Positions 34,085 through 46,436 are shown, numbered from the stretch's first letter. The stretch: 64,000 nt of DNA from Massospora cicadina (GCA_022478985.1 JAKSZP010013531.1:1-64000), one strand, 5' to 3'. Notes: generated by a model not told the origin, from the sequence alone. Translations and numbers: made by a program.

Positions 34085-35190
34085 TCTTGCCAAGGAGGGA
34101 CTTAATTTTGGAGTATCTACCATATACCCAAACTACAATGGCACCCAACACCACAGAAGCAATTGAATATTTAGGACCCTAATGGTTACTATCTGGTAAG
34201 GACCTGACCACTGAGTATCAATTTTATGTTTTCATCCTCTAGGCTGATGATGGTAAAATAGGACGATGTACCCTAATTAGAATTCAGGCAGTAATGGCCT
34301 CCAAGCGTTCCTTTGATCAGCTTTTCTTTGTCAAATAGTTTATATGGATTTAGTGGCCAACGCTTGTAACCTAAATAGTTTATCATCCAATCTTTGCATG
34401 GCTAAGTCAGTGATTTATGGTGCAGAAGTTTCGAATATAGGCTGCACTTAGAGGTCAAAATTGGGGCTTGGTCATAAAGAGCTTAGAAAAATGATATTTG
34501 AATGATTTGATGATAGCTAACATGATATGCTAATAAGTCTGCTGATTATTTCATTCCATCTTAAAGGATTGGAAGAATTCATCTTACAAAGGATGGCAAT
34601 TAAAGAACTGTTCGCTCATTCTAAAGCTCTGTTGGTAGTCAGATATAAGGTGTTATAAAGAATGATAAGCGCCCATTAGAGAGTTAATATCAGCAACCAA
34701 AATGGAAATAAATTTGGTGCCATTGTCAGATAGCAGCACCTTAAGACTGCCATGGCGACTGAAGACCTGTTTCAGCGATAAGAATGCAGTTGCTTTGGAA
34801 GTTGGGGAGGTAACTGAGATAGCCTCAACCCATTTAATAAAGTAATCAACTGCGAGAATGATGAAATGGTGACCATAGATTGTGAAGGCAAGGGTCTGTA
34901 ACATCAATGCTAGCTGTGGCAAATGGGGCCGTTGGACCCATAAATTGATGCTGGTATAGAGGATTGGGCAGCTTCTAATTGACTTAAATTAAACATGAGT
35001 CGACAACATCTTGTATTGTCTTGTTTATGTCTTCACAGTAAAAGCAGTCTTTTAACCATCAATAGCTTTTCTTCACTGCGCCGTGCCCCAGGGAAACATG
35101 AGTCTTCAGAGCAGATTTTGTCTGAGCAGAGGGTCAAACATACAGTAGCTAAAAGGTCCCAACTTGCTTTTTTAACAATCCATTTCTTTT
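34085..35190 (-). pseudogene. Element E integrase
   Basis: Minus-strand frame 34,922-34,653 has the catalytic core: FIILAVDYFIKWVEAISV (first Asp), SPTSKAT, and VLLSDNGTKFIS (second Asp), then INSLMGAYHS where MG-x-H-S leads to the Glu region. That region is lost to a stop and frameshift (near 34,653). Upstream, LEAAQSSIPASIYG-like sequence links to the zinc-binding part. It belongs to the same coding unit as RNase H at 35,200-35,535 and, across the nested insertion, RT at 54-55 kb. Confidence 0.75.
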
Positions 35191-35199
35191 GACTCAGGT

Positions 35200-35535
35200 C
35201 TGAGCAGCCATCTGCTATAAGCGCTATTGTATTGTTGACAGCTCACAGTACCACTCTTCCAGTTAAGCAATGAGCTTGTATATATAGTCCTTTTTGGAAG
35301 CATAAAGGGCCACGATAGGCAACTGGGAAATCCTGTCAGCATTTTGCTGTATATCCCCATGCGGTGGACTATTTAGAAGTCCTAATTCTGGAGCTTAAGG
35401 GCCCAGCAGCCCATCCTTATAGGTCTTACATCTGTTGTAACCGCCATAGTGAGGCATGGTCTGCCACTATGGTGATATTATTCCCATACAGAAAAGGACA
35501 GAAATGTTTAATGTCCAATAGCATGGCTAGATACC
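35200..35535 (-). pseudogene. Element E RNase H, C-terminal part (after the insertion)
   Basis: Minus-strand frame beginning at the insertion point reads YLAMLLDIKHFCPFLYGNNI, then TIVADHASLWRLQQM (ADHAS for TDHAS), continuing in other frames with GPLSSRIRTSK-like and GIYSKMLTGFPS, the tether end. The missing first half, ending NYSITERE, lies at 53,930-54,130. Joined in order the two halves cover one RNase H, which proves element C interrupts element E. Confidence 0.8.
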
Positions 35536-36597
35536 TGTTAGATTTTGATAGTTGACTCAAAAAAACCTTCAAGAAAACCATCAATGCTGATAGATTACTC
35601 CCATTGATGGATCCTTTGATCCTTCCCAATTTATCTGCATATCTGTTAAATCAGATTCACCTTGAAACCACCTTAAACTATGCCTAAACAACCCACTTAT
35701 TGTAGCTAATATAAGCTATGATATGATTTTATTATGGCCAATCATGGGATCCGCTTGGGGATCCAAATAAATTTACAGTACAAACCTAAATGCATTTTTG
35801 AATCTAATGCATTTTTAATTAATAAATATCAATTTTTATGTATATCAATCATCATAATTGGAAGAATAGTACTTGAACATGGACGGACTGAATAGGGAGT
35901 ACCTAGTAAAATTGAGAGACCTGGTGACGTCCCAATTAGGGGTACGTCATTATTTAAATTACATATATTCTTTATTCCTATTTATTGTATCTTGTCAGCT
36001 GTATGATGAAACATAAATGGATGGTTGAGAGGCGAATATACACCGCTGAGGTGCTAATAATAAGGCTAAAGATCTTACCAATTATGAGAGTGACAGTTCC
36101 TCTAATCAGGCTGAAACAATTGTAATTAAGTTATCCAAGGGCCAAATTAACTTTGGGAATTTTTAATAACATTGTCATAATCCATAACGGATTGACATAT
36201 TCTAATGAACTCATCTAATAGATAAGTATGAACTGGAGATGCTCTAGAGATCTAAAATACTGGCGCCTGGCCCTAATATAAAACATCAACTATCCATTTG
36301 ATCATATTTTAGTCTTAGATGATCTTACATTAACTTGATCTTCATATTAAGAAGCTTAGACAAGAATTCATATGAGCTTGTCATTCTTTCCTGAGTCTGG
36401 AGAGTTCCCTATTAGACAGTGAAAAATACCAAGAAAAGATCAAAAATAGTCAAGTATTACTGTTTAGCTTTGTGAGCTTCCAAACAGTTTTGAAATACCA
36501 TAAGACTCATAACAAAATCAAGGATTTATTGGCCAAAACTCTTCCCAACTATCAAAACAGGTTATAATTAGTAAGCATGTAAATCCTCAAAATCTCA
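35536..36597 (+). repeat. Element C 5' LTR
   Basis: Begins TGTTAGATTTTGATAG and ends AATCTCA, five bases before the primer site. It aligns with the split 3' LTR: AGAAAACCATCAAT and ATGGATCCTTTGATCCTT in the first part, GGCGCCTGGCCCTAA and ATATAAAACATC (possible TATA, 36,275-36,288) in the second. About 1.06 kb long. Confidence 0.85.
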
Positions 36598-36601
36598 TAA
36601 G

Positions 36602-36616
36602 TGGTGCTCACTAAAT
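36602..36616 (+). other. Element C primer binding site (TGGTGCTCACTAAAT)
   Basis: Shares its first 12 bases with the sites at 46,420 and 177 (minus). Position four bases after the LTR end is typical. Confidence 0.65.
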
Positions 36617-36779
36617 CCACGTTACACTTTTAATATAAATAATCCATCTGAATACCAGGAAGAAGCTTCTAGAAGATATGACAAAAATGATATGGAAACC
36701 AGTGTCTGAGAAATTACTGAGTACTTCAACTCTGCTCGCCAGAATACTGAGAATATTGATTTGTAATCCTTAGATCTAA

Positions 36780-38955
36780 GCATGGTGGGAGGAGGGCTGT
36801 GGACACAACAGCCATATTGAGTTTACCTTTGATAGTTTGAAGGAGATGATGGAGGCCCTATTTTATAAGCATAGGTTTAGTACATCGCAGGTGGACCCAT
36901 ATTTTGAGCTGTTTTACTACTTGAAGGATCAGGCCTTCAAGATGGAAATGTATATGAAGTACCAAGAGGAGATCATGGCAACTCTGGAATTACGCCTCAA
37001 CTGTACACAATCAACCAATGAGTTCTTGGTCAGCTTTGTATAGTACTTAAACAAGCACACCCAAAGGATTCTGGCCTGGCATAATTCATAGCTTTCAGAG
37101 ATATACAGACATCAAGAGGAGGAGTGATCTTTCCAATTAAACTTATTGGGAAAGCTCAATTCTAGCTTCAACGAAGTAGAAAGGCTATTGTTAACAAGAC
37201 AGAACAAGTTGACAATGCTCACAGAAGAGTAAACACTTTGGAAGAACATTCAATGAAAAAGTTCCAAAGATTGCAGCTGAGGTCCTCTCTTTACATGGAT
37301 TGACCAGCGAGTGGGTCCATAATATTAGTAATGCTTCCAGAAATTGGAAAAATACTCCAAATTTTTGTCATCTTGGACCAAAATTTTGACCAAAGATGCA
37401 ACTTCTGCTCAAAGAAATCACCCAGAATAAAAAACCATTCGTGTTAAGCTCAATGAATATGCCTGAATTGAGTTGGGAATATTACAAAAAAGCGTTGAAG
37501 ATCTGGCTGCCATGCCAGTAGGGCTGAATTACGAGGAGGATGTAGCACAAATTCCTGAAGAATTCTTAAAATTCCAGTCAACGGTTTTGTTCATGCAAGC
37601 CAAGAATGTCAACCTTTTAAGTAAAAATAAGACCTTCAAACTCAGCTATCAACAATGAATGGCCATGTTGCTGATCTGATCATTGATGTGAAACATACAT
37701 TGGTTTCTCAAATTACCATTAGAAAAGAATATGAGAGCCTTAAAAATGAAGTTGATGCCCTAAAGAAGAAAAGTTGCAACTATTTGATTAGTCCTTGAAG
37801 GGGGAGAGCAGTAAAACCTCTAAGTATTTGGGCAAAAAGCAACTGGAGAAATTACATAAGGCCCAAATTCAGGATTCCAAATTGAGCAGTCTAGAATAAT
37901 TCCATGAAGCAGAATCTTCAGTGGTTGAGATGGATGCTTAAATGGATATATCAGATGTTCGTTTGATGCACATTTTTATGCTTCCATCCTAACAATGGAT
38001 GATACTTGTTGTAAGCGTGGAAAAATTCTAGTATAAGTTTCCCCAAAGCGTTTGAACTCTAGATGAAGCGTAACTCCTATGACCAATTCTGGGCGCGATG
38101 ACTTTAGCCCTTGAATTTGCTAAGATTTGACAAAGAAGGAAACATACATTGTTCTTAAAATTATTTGAAAAATCTATGTGAGGAGGATTTAACTATGTGA
38201 AGTCTACAGCTTTTATTAATTGACTGGACTCCCATAGTGTTGATCTTGTTAGCCCTATCTGGGTGACAACTGGTCCTATTTGGATGCAAAAAACGCCATA
38301 ATAAGACAATTTGGAGGGAGTGATAATCTATCAGCACAAAAGCAGATCACTCAATATTGAATTCCAGCAAAATGAGCCCATCTGAGACTTTGTGGATAGA
38401 TTCTTTCATGAGGCTCAGGTCCTACTCAATTCAAATGTTATAAATGAATATAATGCAAAGATTGTCATGCAGAATGCTGTCAAACCTTATTATGACTTGC
38501 AGAATGTCATGATTCTGGCCTTTAATCAGCCAATGGGAGCATTATAACTATGGATTATTTGAGACAGTGTGCAAGAAGCTTCAATGTCCCTAATTAGCCC
38601 AAAGAGCAATCAAAATTCTGATCTTTGGGACTAAAGAATACAAATTTGAACAAAAGGAAAAAATATTGGCCCATAAATCAGAAAAATGATCAGCAAACAG
38701 GGCTGATTACCTGTCATAATTGTGGCCAAAAGGGATATTTTGCTAGTCAGTACTACAGATGGGCAGATAAAAAACCTTGGTTGAATGTGACTGTCAAGAT
38801 TCTCCCTTTATTGGGGGAAGCCATGACTGGGGTCATGACACGCCTATGGGCAGATGCCAGATTGGGCTTCCCATTAACTTGGGTTGAGCCAAATCTTAAG
38901 TATCAGGGATTGGCCCTAATAATTAAATTATATTTAATTTTATATTTTGACACCA
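36780..38955 (+). pseudogene. Element C gag with damaged zinc knuckle
   Basis: Open pieces at 36,837-37,043 (helix-rich) and 37,473-37,658, then around 38,340-38,530 an EFQQNEPI..FVDRFFHEAQ and NAVKPYYDLQNVM capsid-like stretch. The knuckle at 38,712-38,753 reads CHNCGQKGYFASQYY. Its His and last Cys are both Tyr, explainable by CAT-to-TAT and TGC-to-TAC transitions. Gag would form the particle; this copy is dead. The gag region is long (about 2.1 kb), so it may include coiled-coil extensions. Confidence 0.65.
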
Positions 38956-39370
38956 ACGACTAAATGCTGAGGATTTCAAAACATCAATTGGGCCATGGGG
39001 AATTACCATCCAATGCCAGCCCAAATTAGTCACCCTTTTGGGATCGCTGGCAACTAATGCTGAGGATGATCCCATTCCCCATTGTATTAGTTATTTATCT
39101 CATTTATATTTATTTCGTTGTTGGCAATTGATGCTGACATTTTCCCACTCCTGATTCCTTCCTTTCCTGATCCAATGAGGTCCTATAAATACCTCAAGGA
39201 TTATCTAATAAACCCACTGTCTTTTGCAATCTCTTTTCCTTTTTAGCTTACCTAAGGCTTTTAAGGACTATTAACTCGCAGGGGCTTTGGGGCCCTAATT
39301 AATTATGGGCATGGGTCAGAGTTGCTCCCCCGTGTCCTGAAAGTTGCCTTAAATGTTAACAATGAAGAAA
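38956..39370 (+). other. Promoter-bearing insertion between gag and protease (possible solo LTR)
   Basis: No coding remnant. CCTATAAATACC at 39,190-39,203 is a strong TATA match, followed by AATAAA at 39,209-39,216 and a T-rich stretch. The phrase AACTAATGCTGAGGAT / AATTGATGCTGACAT occurs near 39,053 and 39,126, with a third at 38,959. This is LTR or SINE-like DNA inside the coding part of element C. I could not define ends or a target duplication. Confidence 0.35.
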
Positions 39371-39797
39371 AGGTGGGAAAAGAGCGGGTGGATTAGAGGC
39401 GGAATGCTCTATCTTAATCAATGCCCTAACAAACATTCATACTGACCCTGGCAAACAATTTGTGCCAAATTCAATTGAAGATTCCTTGCATTGTATTATG
39501 GCTGATGATGTATATATGGTCACAACCAGATCCTGGAAAGGTCAAAAGCCAAGAGAAGCTTCAGTAGAAGCCTAAATAGATTTGCTAAACCTTGCGCTAG
39601 TCAAATTATGGACCATGGCCTTGATCCTTATACTACTCGCTCCTGTTATCTGCCCTTTTTTAAGGATGTGCAGGTCACAATTCCCGTGCAGAATCTGGTG
39701 GAAAATTTCCTGAAATCTGTTCTTGCATCAAATCACACTTAGAGTCAGGCAAATCTGAATCTATTCACCAAATAAACACTTCTGAACCATACTCTGA

Positions 39798-40139
39798 GTG
39801 TACTTATATGATATCCCTGTCAACAAGGTCTGTGTTCTGGCCATTATTGACAGTGGTTCTCCTTTTAATATTGTCAGTACTAAGTTGTTAAAGAAGTTGG
39901 GAATAGCTCCAAATTTTGCCCATGATCAAGAGTATGGCACTGCGAGAACACATACCACTAGAGAACTTGGGGCAATTAGTACCTTACCTATAAGATTTGG
40001 ATCTATAGTAGTATCCACTCCAGCCAAAGGTCTGCTTAATCAGAACTATGAAGTCCTCATTGGTATTAATTATATGAGAAGATATGGAGTGATTACTAGT
40101 CATAAGGATGATACCTTAACTATTTTGAACCAATCCTGA
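39798..40139 (+). pseudogene. Element C retropepsin
   Basis: A 113-codon open frame with the complete protease domain: IIDSGSPFNIVSTKLLKKLG (active-site Asp in DSG), then EYGTARTHTTRELGAIS, LPIRFGSIVVSTPA, YEVLIGINYMRRYG (flap-side and C-terminal strands) and DTLTILNQS. This is the best-preserved protease in the window and still open, though the surrounding pol is broken. Active site DSG instead of DTG is seen in many gypsy elements. Confidence 0.85.
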
Positions 40140-40829
40140 TTTACTAAATAAAAAACACTAAATTGTGACTAAAAAACTAATCATTTTATTAATTAGCCTA
40201 TCAGGACGAATTAATCCCCATCAGAACTCTAAATTAAAGCGCCGTGTCAAGCCCCTACCAATGCAAATCCATGAGTCTAAGGGCATACCCCTTTGAGAAA
40301 AGAGGGAGCTAACTTCAGACGCTGGAATGCAGGAAATAGTCCCAACTGGGTTAACAATTTAGATCCCAGAAGGACTCTATGGCGAAGTTTATCAACCTTG
40401 GTCCCAAACTTAACTTGAACCTAGCATAGCACCTAGGATAATTATTCCTGGGCATCAAGAATTCAGTTACTATGCACAACCATGCAGAATTGGCCCATTA
40501 TCATCAAAAGGCACCAAGTGGTGGCATATCTTTATTTAATTTCTTTAATGGAAATTGAATCATTTCAAGAGTTTGGAACCATGGATGAGCTAAGGCTTCC
40601 AAATGATTAGTTACATTATGTTCATAATGTCATACCTATGGCCAACCTAGGTGAACTAAATGAACAGGAGAAGGACTGAATTTAAACATTATATAAAATA
40701 CCGTGGAATATTTGCCAAGGATGATTTTGACTTGGGATGCACAAGAGGAGTATCCCATACAATAGGTACTGGGGATTATATACTTATCTGATTAAGGCTG
40801 ATTAGATCTTTGAAAACTGCTGAGGAGGT

Positions 40830-41560
40830 TGTAACATTTTAGGTTAAGGAACTTCTTGACTACAGTATTCTAATACCATCAAAAGTCCATGGGCTGCACC
40901 AATTCTAATTACAAAAAAAAGAAAAACAGGAGCAATAGGGTACTTATTGACTACCAGAAGATCAACAAAATTACAAAAAAAGAACTCTTATTCTCTTCCG
41001 TGCATTGACAATGCCCCAGATAGGCTTGGAGGTGCCAAGTTCTTCTCATCAATGGATTTAATTAGTGGGTATCAGCAGATCAACATGTCCGAAGCTGAGT
41101 GAGAAAAATGCGCCATTACTAAAGAGGGGTTATTTTAACTGGCAAGGATGCCCCAAGGACCCTTTAATGCTCCAGCAACCTTCCAGAGAATAATGGACAC
41201 CATATTGGGAGATCTTAAATTGTCATGTGTAACAATATACTTAGATGATATCAACGTTTTCAGTCACAATTTTAATGAACACCTAGAACAACTGGAAGAA
41301 ATTTTCAAAAGGTTGGTGCCTTCAAACTTAAAGATCAAGCCCCAGAATGTCAATTCTATAAGGGCAACTAGAGTACCTTGGTTTTGTAATTGATAAAGAA
41401 GGACTTCATCCACAACCAACCAGATTAGATCAATATCTAAAATGAAGAGGCCCAAATTCAAAATGGGACATTCAAGTATTTTTTGGTATGATTGAGTACT
41501 ATCACCGATTTATAGCCAACTTTGCTCAAATTGGAGAACCCTTATTTATCTATTTAAGGG
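40830..41560 (+). pseudogene. Element C reverse transcriptase
   Basis: The fingers read VKELLDYSILIPSK and DYQKINKITKK-like sequence in two frames, then ISGYQQINMSEAE. The 41,148-41,393 frame has MPQGPFNAPATFQRIMD, LSCVTIYLDDINVFSHNF (YLDD intact, 41,238-41,249) and HLEQLEEIFKRL. After a shift, LEYLGFVIDKEGL and FFGMIEYYHRFIANFAQIG mark the thumb/connection. Several frameshifts. Confidence 0.85.
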
Positions 41561-41639
41561 TAAAGTCCCTTTTGAGTGGCATTCAACCTCCCAGGAGACA
41601 TTCAAATGCTTTGTTAATCCCAATTAGTCACACCAGTAC

Positions 41640-42040
41640 TACGCTATCCTGATTTTGACTGAGGGTTTATTGTTCATACAGATTCGTCATTAACTGAAGT
41701 TGGAGATGTTCTGTTCCAAGTTGGTAAAGATAGCAAAGAGCATCCAGTAGCCTATGCTAGTTGGACCCTGAATGCACAAGAGAAAAATTACATGGTGACA
41801 GAAAGGGAATGTTTGGCAGTTATATATTCCTATAAACAGTTCAAAGCATATCTTCATGGAACGCATATTACCGTGGTTACTGATCATGCACCCCTAATCT
41901 GGTCTAATAACTTAAAGGAGCCAGAAGGACGTTTAATTTAGTGAGCACATAAGCTGCAGGCTTATGACTATACTATCAGGCATCAGGCTGGCGCTAAGCA
42001 TCAGAATGCTGATTTGTTGACTCGCTACCCATTATAGCAA
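41640..42040 (+). pseudogene. Element C RNase H
   Basis: One frame runs almost uninterrupted through FIVHTDSSLTEVGDVLFQ, HPVAYASWTLNAQEKNY, VTERECLAVIYSYKQF, TVVTDHAPLIW and HQAGAKHQNADLLTRYP. All catalytic positions (TD, E, TDH, ..NADLLTR Asp) are visible; one stop lies near 41,940. This is a good reference for the split RNase H of element E. Confidence 0.85.
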
Positions 42041-42224
42041 CTCTCTGTCAGCCTGAAGATGCTTTATTTCAGAAAATGGTTAGTGGAGCTTTTGCTGATG
42101 AGCCTGAAGCAGTGCAGAAAATTCTTTCTGAATCAAAAAATGACACCCACATTGAAAAAGGAGTCTTTTTCGAGATGATTGCTGGGAAGAAGTATATATT
42201 TCCCCATCCCTTAGCCTGAGCAGA

Positions 42225-43270
42225 TATAATTATGGCTGCTCATAAAGCCACCAGACATGAGGCTTCAAAAAAACAAAGGATCAACTCAAGCAAAATTATT
42301 ATTAGGAATCTATGCAAGTTGAAATCCATGAGACTTTGAGTTTTTGCCAAGAGTGTCAAGCGGAAAAACCCTTCCAAAAAGCTACTTCATATATGCTTAA
42401 GCAGCTAAATTTGCTTGGCACACTTTATCTATAGATGTGGTCGGACCCCTCCTAATTAGCAAAAAAAACCAGATATATAATAGTGGCAATTGATCGCTTA
42501 GCAAAATGGGTTGAATCCAGGGCTATTTGGATCTTAGGAGCCTAAACCACAACTAAAATCATCTTGGAGCAAGTTATTCATCAGCATGGATGCCCTCAAT
42601 TCATATTAACGGATAATGGCACAAATTTTACTGCAGTTATTCTCCAGAAACTTAATGAGTTAATGGGAGTGCGTGGTGTTATATCAACTCTATACCACCC
42701 AGAAACAAATGGTGCTTTGGAACGAGTTAATGGAACACTTGTTAATATCCAGACGGAAGTTGACATCCAAGAAGCCCTCTGAATGGAGTACATTTGTCAG
42801 TTCAATCATTTTTGCCTATATCCCTTACCATTTGACTTCAAAAGGTGCCTTCTTTTCAACTTCTATATGGTAAACATCCAGCTTTACCGCCATTATTGTA
42901 TTCTTTGCTACAAGAGCCCCAAGAGTTAAGCTATTCTCAGTATGTCAAGCGGCTTGCAGAAACCTTAATTAAATTGCAAGCCCAGGCTTTTGATAATAAC
43001 TTCAAACATGGTAAGTCCTGACTTGCAAAAGCTCAAAAAGCAGTATGATCTTCCCAAATTCACTGTGGGTGATATAGTATTAATTTGTAATACCCACAGT
43101 TCAGGCTGAACTCACAAGCTAAATTGTATTTGGGTTGGCCCATTTGACATAATTGAGAAAATGTCAAACTTCACCAACATAATTAAGAAAAAAATTTGGG
43201 ACATGTATATAATTTATTTTATGCTAAGTTCTTAAGAAAGTATAGGAAATGGTCAATTAAGGAAGAGAAA
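42225..43270 (+). pseudogene. Element C integrase
   Basis: Zinc-binding part: HKATRHEASKK (42,242) and FCQECQAEKP-like sequence (42,345). Core: VVAIDRLAKWVESR (first Asp, 42,485-42,525), [18 protein letters not shown] (second Asp) and [16 protein letters not shown] (Glu) in the frame 42,564-42,782, so DDE is intact. The C-terminal part follows (KYDLPKFTVGDIV, 43,035-43,080; VWVGPFDIIEK-like, 43,130). Stops near 42,782 and elsewhere. Confidence 0.85.
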
Positions 43271-43696
43271 AGTAATCTTTTGTAGTGAAAAAAGAAAAAA
43301 ATAAATATGAAAAAATAATAAGAAGAAGAAAATGTATGAATTGGTAAAAAATACTAAATAACAAAAGTTTTTTTTCCTCTACTTAGAGGGGGGAGGTGAC
43401 TCAGGACCAGATACCTCATTCCTGTGTGTCAATTAGACCCAATCTAGCTGCTGAATGAAAAAAGGGCCAAATAGACGTCATTAAAGTTAACGCAAAGATG
43501 AGATACTCCAACACAGATCCTCAAAGTAATCCTAGAAACCTATGTGTTTGGGATGTTTGGTACAATTAGTTGAAATGATGATATTGTTTAGGATTAAGAG
43601 CAGTGACAAAATTTCAATATAAGAGAGGTGTTGTTTGCAGATATTGAAGAGAAAATTGGGGAACTCAGGGTTTATATTCCAGCCAAGTGGGGGGAA
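43271..43696 (+). other. Element C non-coding tail and polypurine tract
   Basis: A-rich 3' region. AGAGGGGGGAGG at 43,386-43,397 is a purine run, but the LTR comparison places the true LTR start at 43,697, after AAGTGGGGGGAA (43,685-43,696). There may be an internal second polypurine tract, as some elements have. Confidence 0.55.
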
Positions 43697-44259
43697 TGCT
43701 ATATTTTGATGTGTGACTTATAAATAAACCCTTTGAGAAAACCATCAATTCTGATAAATTACTCCCATTGATGGATCCTTTGATCCTTTCTGATTTATCT
43801 GCATATTCTGTTAAATCAGATTCACCTCTAAACCACCTTAATTGTGCCTAAAAAAACCAATTATTGTAGCTAATAATAGCTATGATATAATATTATTATG
43901 GCCAATTATGGGTTTCCACTTGGGTGAACCAAATAAATTTATGGCACAGAACTTATTGCGTTTTTATATCTAATGCATTTACAATTAATAAATTCTATTT
44001 TTTGTGTATGTTAATCATTGTAATTAGCACAATAGTACTTGCACATGGATGGCCCAAATAGGGAGTACCTAGACTAAAGAGAGGTCTGCCAACGTTTCAA
44101 TTAGGGGCGCATCATTATTTAAATTCCATATATTTTTTCTCCTCATTTATTGTATTCTGTCAGCCTTATGATAAAAGTTGTAAGGCTGGTTGTGAGGCGA
44201 ATATACAACACTGAGGTGCTAATATTAAGACTTAAAATATTCTCAATTTTGAGAATGAT
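43697..44259 (+). repeat. Element C 3' LTR, first part
   Basis: Begins TGCTATATTTTGATG, aligned with the 5' LTR start TGTTAGATTTTGATA. Alignment continues (GAGAAAACCATCAAT, GAGGCGAATATACA, GAGGTGCTAAT) until element D interrupts at 44,260. Confidence 0.85.
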
Positions 44260-46416
44260 TGTTGGTATTTTTACCCATATTCCCAACTGGCTAGATTACC
44301 AGGAATCGCTAGGGGATAATTCCCTAATGTGAGGTGAATTGGAAATTAGTTGACCCTGATTTTTGGGGTAACTATGTTTGGGGGATTTTAGGTTATTCGC
44401 TTGGCCAGATCTGTCAGGGATAGATATGGACGAATGCTTAAGATCTCATTGGGCAGAGTTGCTGACGAGTTAGGGGCATCTGATAGTTGATTAACTATCA
44501 TGTGTACCATTTAGAATCAGTTAGGTTTCTTCACTGACTGATTGTGAATTAAAGGAGTAAGTTGAGAGGCAAGTGATGCTGCTGCAACTAGAGAATTGAT
44601 CAGTTAGTTTGTTTTCTGCCTTAATGGGTAATAAGTTCCATTACCTAAGCAGATAACTTACCAAATATGGTTGGTTCACTTGGTACAAGAGAAAATTTTA
44701 GGGACACGTTTTCCAACTCTTTCTATTTTAGGTCTCAAGGATGTAAATGATGGAATCCTAGCCAGGATAGGGAAGACCATCGCTGCTGAGATGAGGATGG
44801 GTGATTCAATGGCAATGGCTGCCGTTTCATCAAAGAGGTATCAACCAAGGGTTGGGCGCTGAATCCCCCACTATAAATCCCTAGAATTCACTTTAATAAA
44901 AACACATTTGGGAAGAGATAAAGATCAACTCAACTTTTCACTTGGTTTCACCCATACTGGTGTTGATATAGGTGATAAGGCTTTAATTGACCAGGTGGAG
45001 TAAGATCCTTGTATGGCAGAAAGCCATAAGAAAACACACTTTATGACTTAATAAAGAGAAACACAACAGATTTTAACAGAGTTTAACATAGTTTAGTAAA
45101 GAGTGTACAGTAGATATACCAGCTCAGTAAACTTTATTAGCATTCATTTGTTCTATTCTTTCTTTGGGATATTATTGCTGTGTGAAATAATTGGGAGACT
45201 CTTTAAGGAATATAGTAAGGATCTTAGCGAAGATCCAGAGAAGAAGTGGAATCAAATTTGGGGATTGCTGCGGACTGTGTGTTGAACTGGAGAAACAGTT
45301 AACAGGAATCTAAGAGAAGAATGAGTTAGATGGTATGAGGGAACAAATCCCTATTTTCAAGACATCACAAGTATTTTGAGCGGAAATACTGGCTGAGCAT
45401 TGGGCCAAGATCTAGGACTTCCATTCAACTATGGATAATAGTCGTCATACTATTATCAAGTAATCATATTAAAATATACAATGCTGTCATGTGCACATGA
45501 TATAATAGTGGGGACCAACCCCAAAGACAAGGCTGGGCACCAGGAGGCCCAGAGGGTGAAGCTACAGGCCCTTCCTGACTTGAGGCACACCCTAGACCAA
45601 CGCTGGGTTTGGGCAAAATATGCCCATGTTGGGACTAGTGGTGTGCCAAATGCCCAGCCCTTGACATCAATCCAAGTAATAAAACAAACGATCTACTGAA
45701 TAAACGTGGATGGTTTGATTTGGTTTGTTGAAGAACAGGGTTTCAAAGGCCTGTTCCCTTTACAAAATAATGTGCTTGGGTCAAATCTAACTTCAATTGA
45801 TCACTCTAGTAAAGTCAGTTTTGGCCTATTCAACTAACTTGGATGGCAGTGTCACCTTATTGGTGAGTCAGTGCTTGGGCCCACTGCGGCATAGCCCCTA
45901 TTCCCCCATTCAAGCTTAAATACGTTTTCCCTGACCAACATTCCTTGTTGGTCGACTTCCCAAATAAAAATACCCCATTGTTACCATTTTATTATTTTTT
46001 ACAAACAATCCTGTGTGCGGACCCCTTTGAGGAGGTCTCATGCTCTGTCAAACTTACCATGTTGAACACAATATGATTATCCCCTCATGCACCGTTGGTT
46101 TGTTCAGGCCCCCTCCAACCTGGGTCATCTGCCACTTCTCTCAACGTGCACCGTGTTGGTTTTAGCTGGTTATAATACCATTTCTTTGCTTATATGATTA
46201 TTGCTTTAGCACCCTTTTTTGGGCAATAATTTATTTTATTCTTACTGCTAGATCCCTGGCATTAGGCTTATGCACTGAGCACCGCCACGCTGGGAACTGG
46301 AGAGTTATAACACTTTCCTAATGATTACAAATGAATTACACAAATTTTGATCCTGTGCAAGTAATAAGTTTATAGGGGTTATTGGCCAAAAATAATCAAA
46401 CCTATAAATTTTTACA
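44260..46416 (+). repeat. Element D 5' LTR (with ~0.84 kb insertion)
   Basis: Begins TGTTGGTATTTTTACCC, ends AATTTTTACA. It aligns with the 3' LTR except for 45,490-46,327. Native length about 1.3 kb. Differences from the 3' copy near the start (ACCCATATT versus GCCCGTATT) are transitions, one at a CpG. Frames at 44,671-44,862 and 45,103-45,285 are shared LTR sequence, not genes. Confidence 0.85.
45490..46327 (+). mobile_element. Unclassified ~0.84 kb insertion in the D 5' LTR
   Basis: Absent from the D 3' LTR, where the flanking sequences are contiguous (around 53,325-53,350). It is less AT-rich than its host and has one 72-codon frame (45,481-45,699) without similarity that I know. Ends are uncertain by about 10 bases and I see no clear target duplication. 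Could be a solo LTR or a non-autonomous element. Confidence 0.6.
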
Positions 46417-46419
46417 AAG

Positions 46420-46436
46420 TGGTGCTCACTACAGGG
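46420..46436 (+). other. Element D primer binding site (TGGTGCTCACTACAGGG)
   Basis: Three bases after the 5' LTR end. Identical over 17 bases to the minus-strand site at 161-177. Confidence 0.75.

Noticed and set aside
43386..43397. AGAGGGGGGAGG as the element C polypurine tract and 43,398 as the LTR start
   Set aside because: The 5' LTR comparison puts the LTR start at 43,697; nothing after 43,398 resembles the start at 35,536.
44671..44862. 63-codon frame MVHLVQEKILGTRF... as a small gene
   Set aside because: The same stretch is present in the D 3' LTR (52,515-52,710) with frame-breaking changes, so it is LTR sequence.
45481..45699. 72-codon frame as a host gene captured in an LTR
   Set aside because: It starts in LTR sequence and runs into the insertion at 45,490; no recognisable domain and no codon or promoter evidence.
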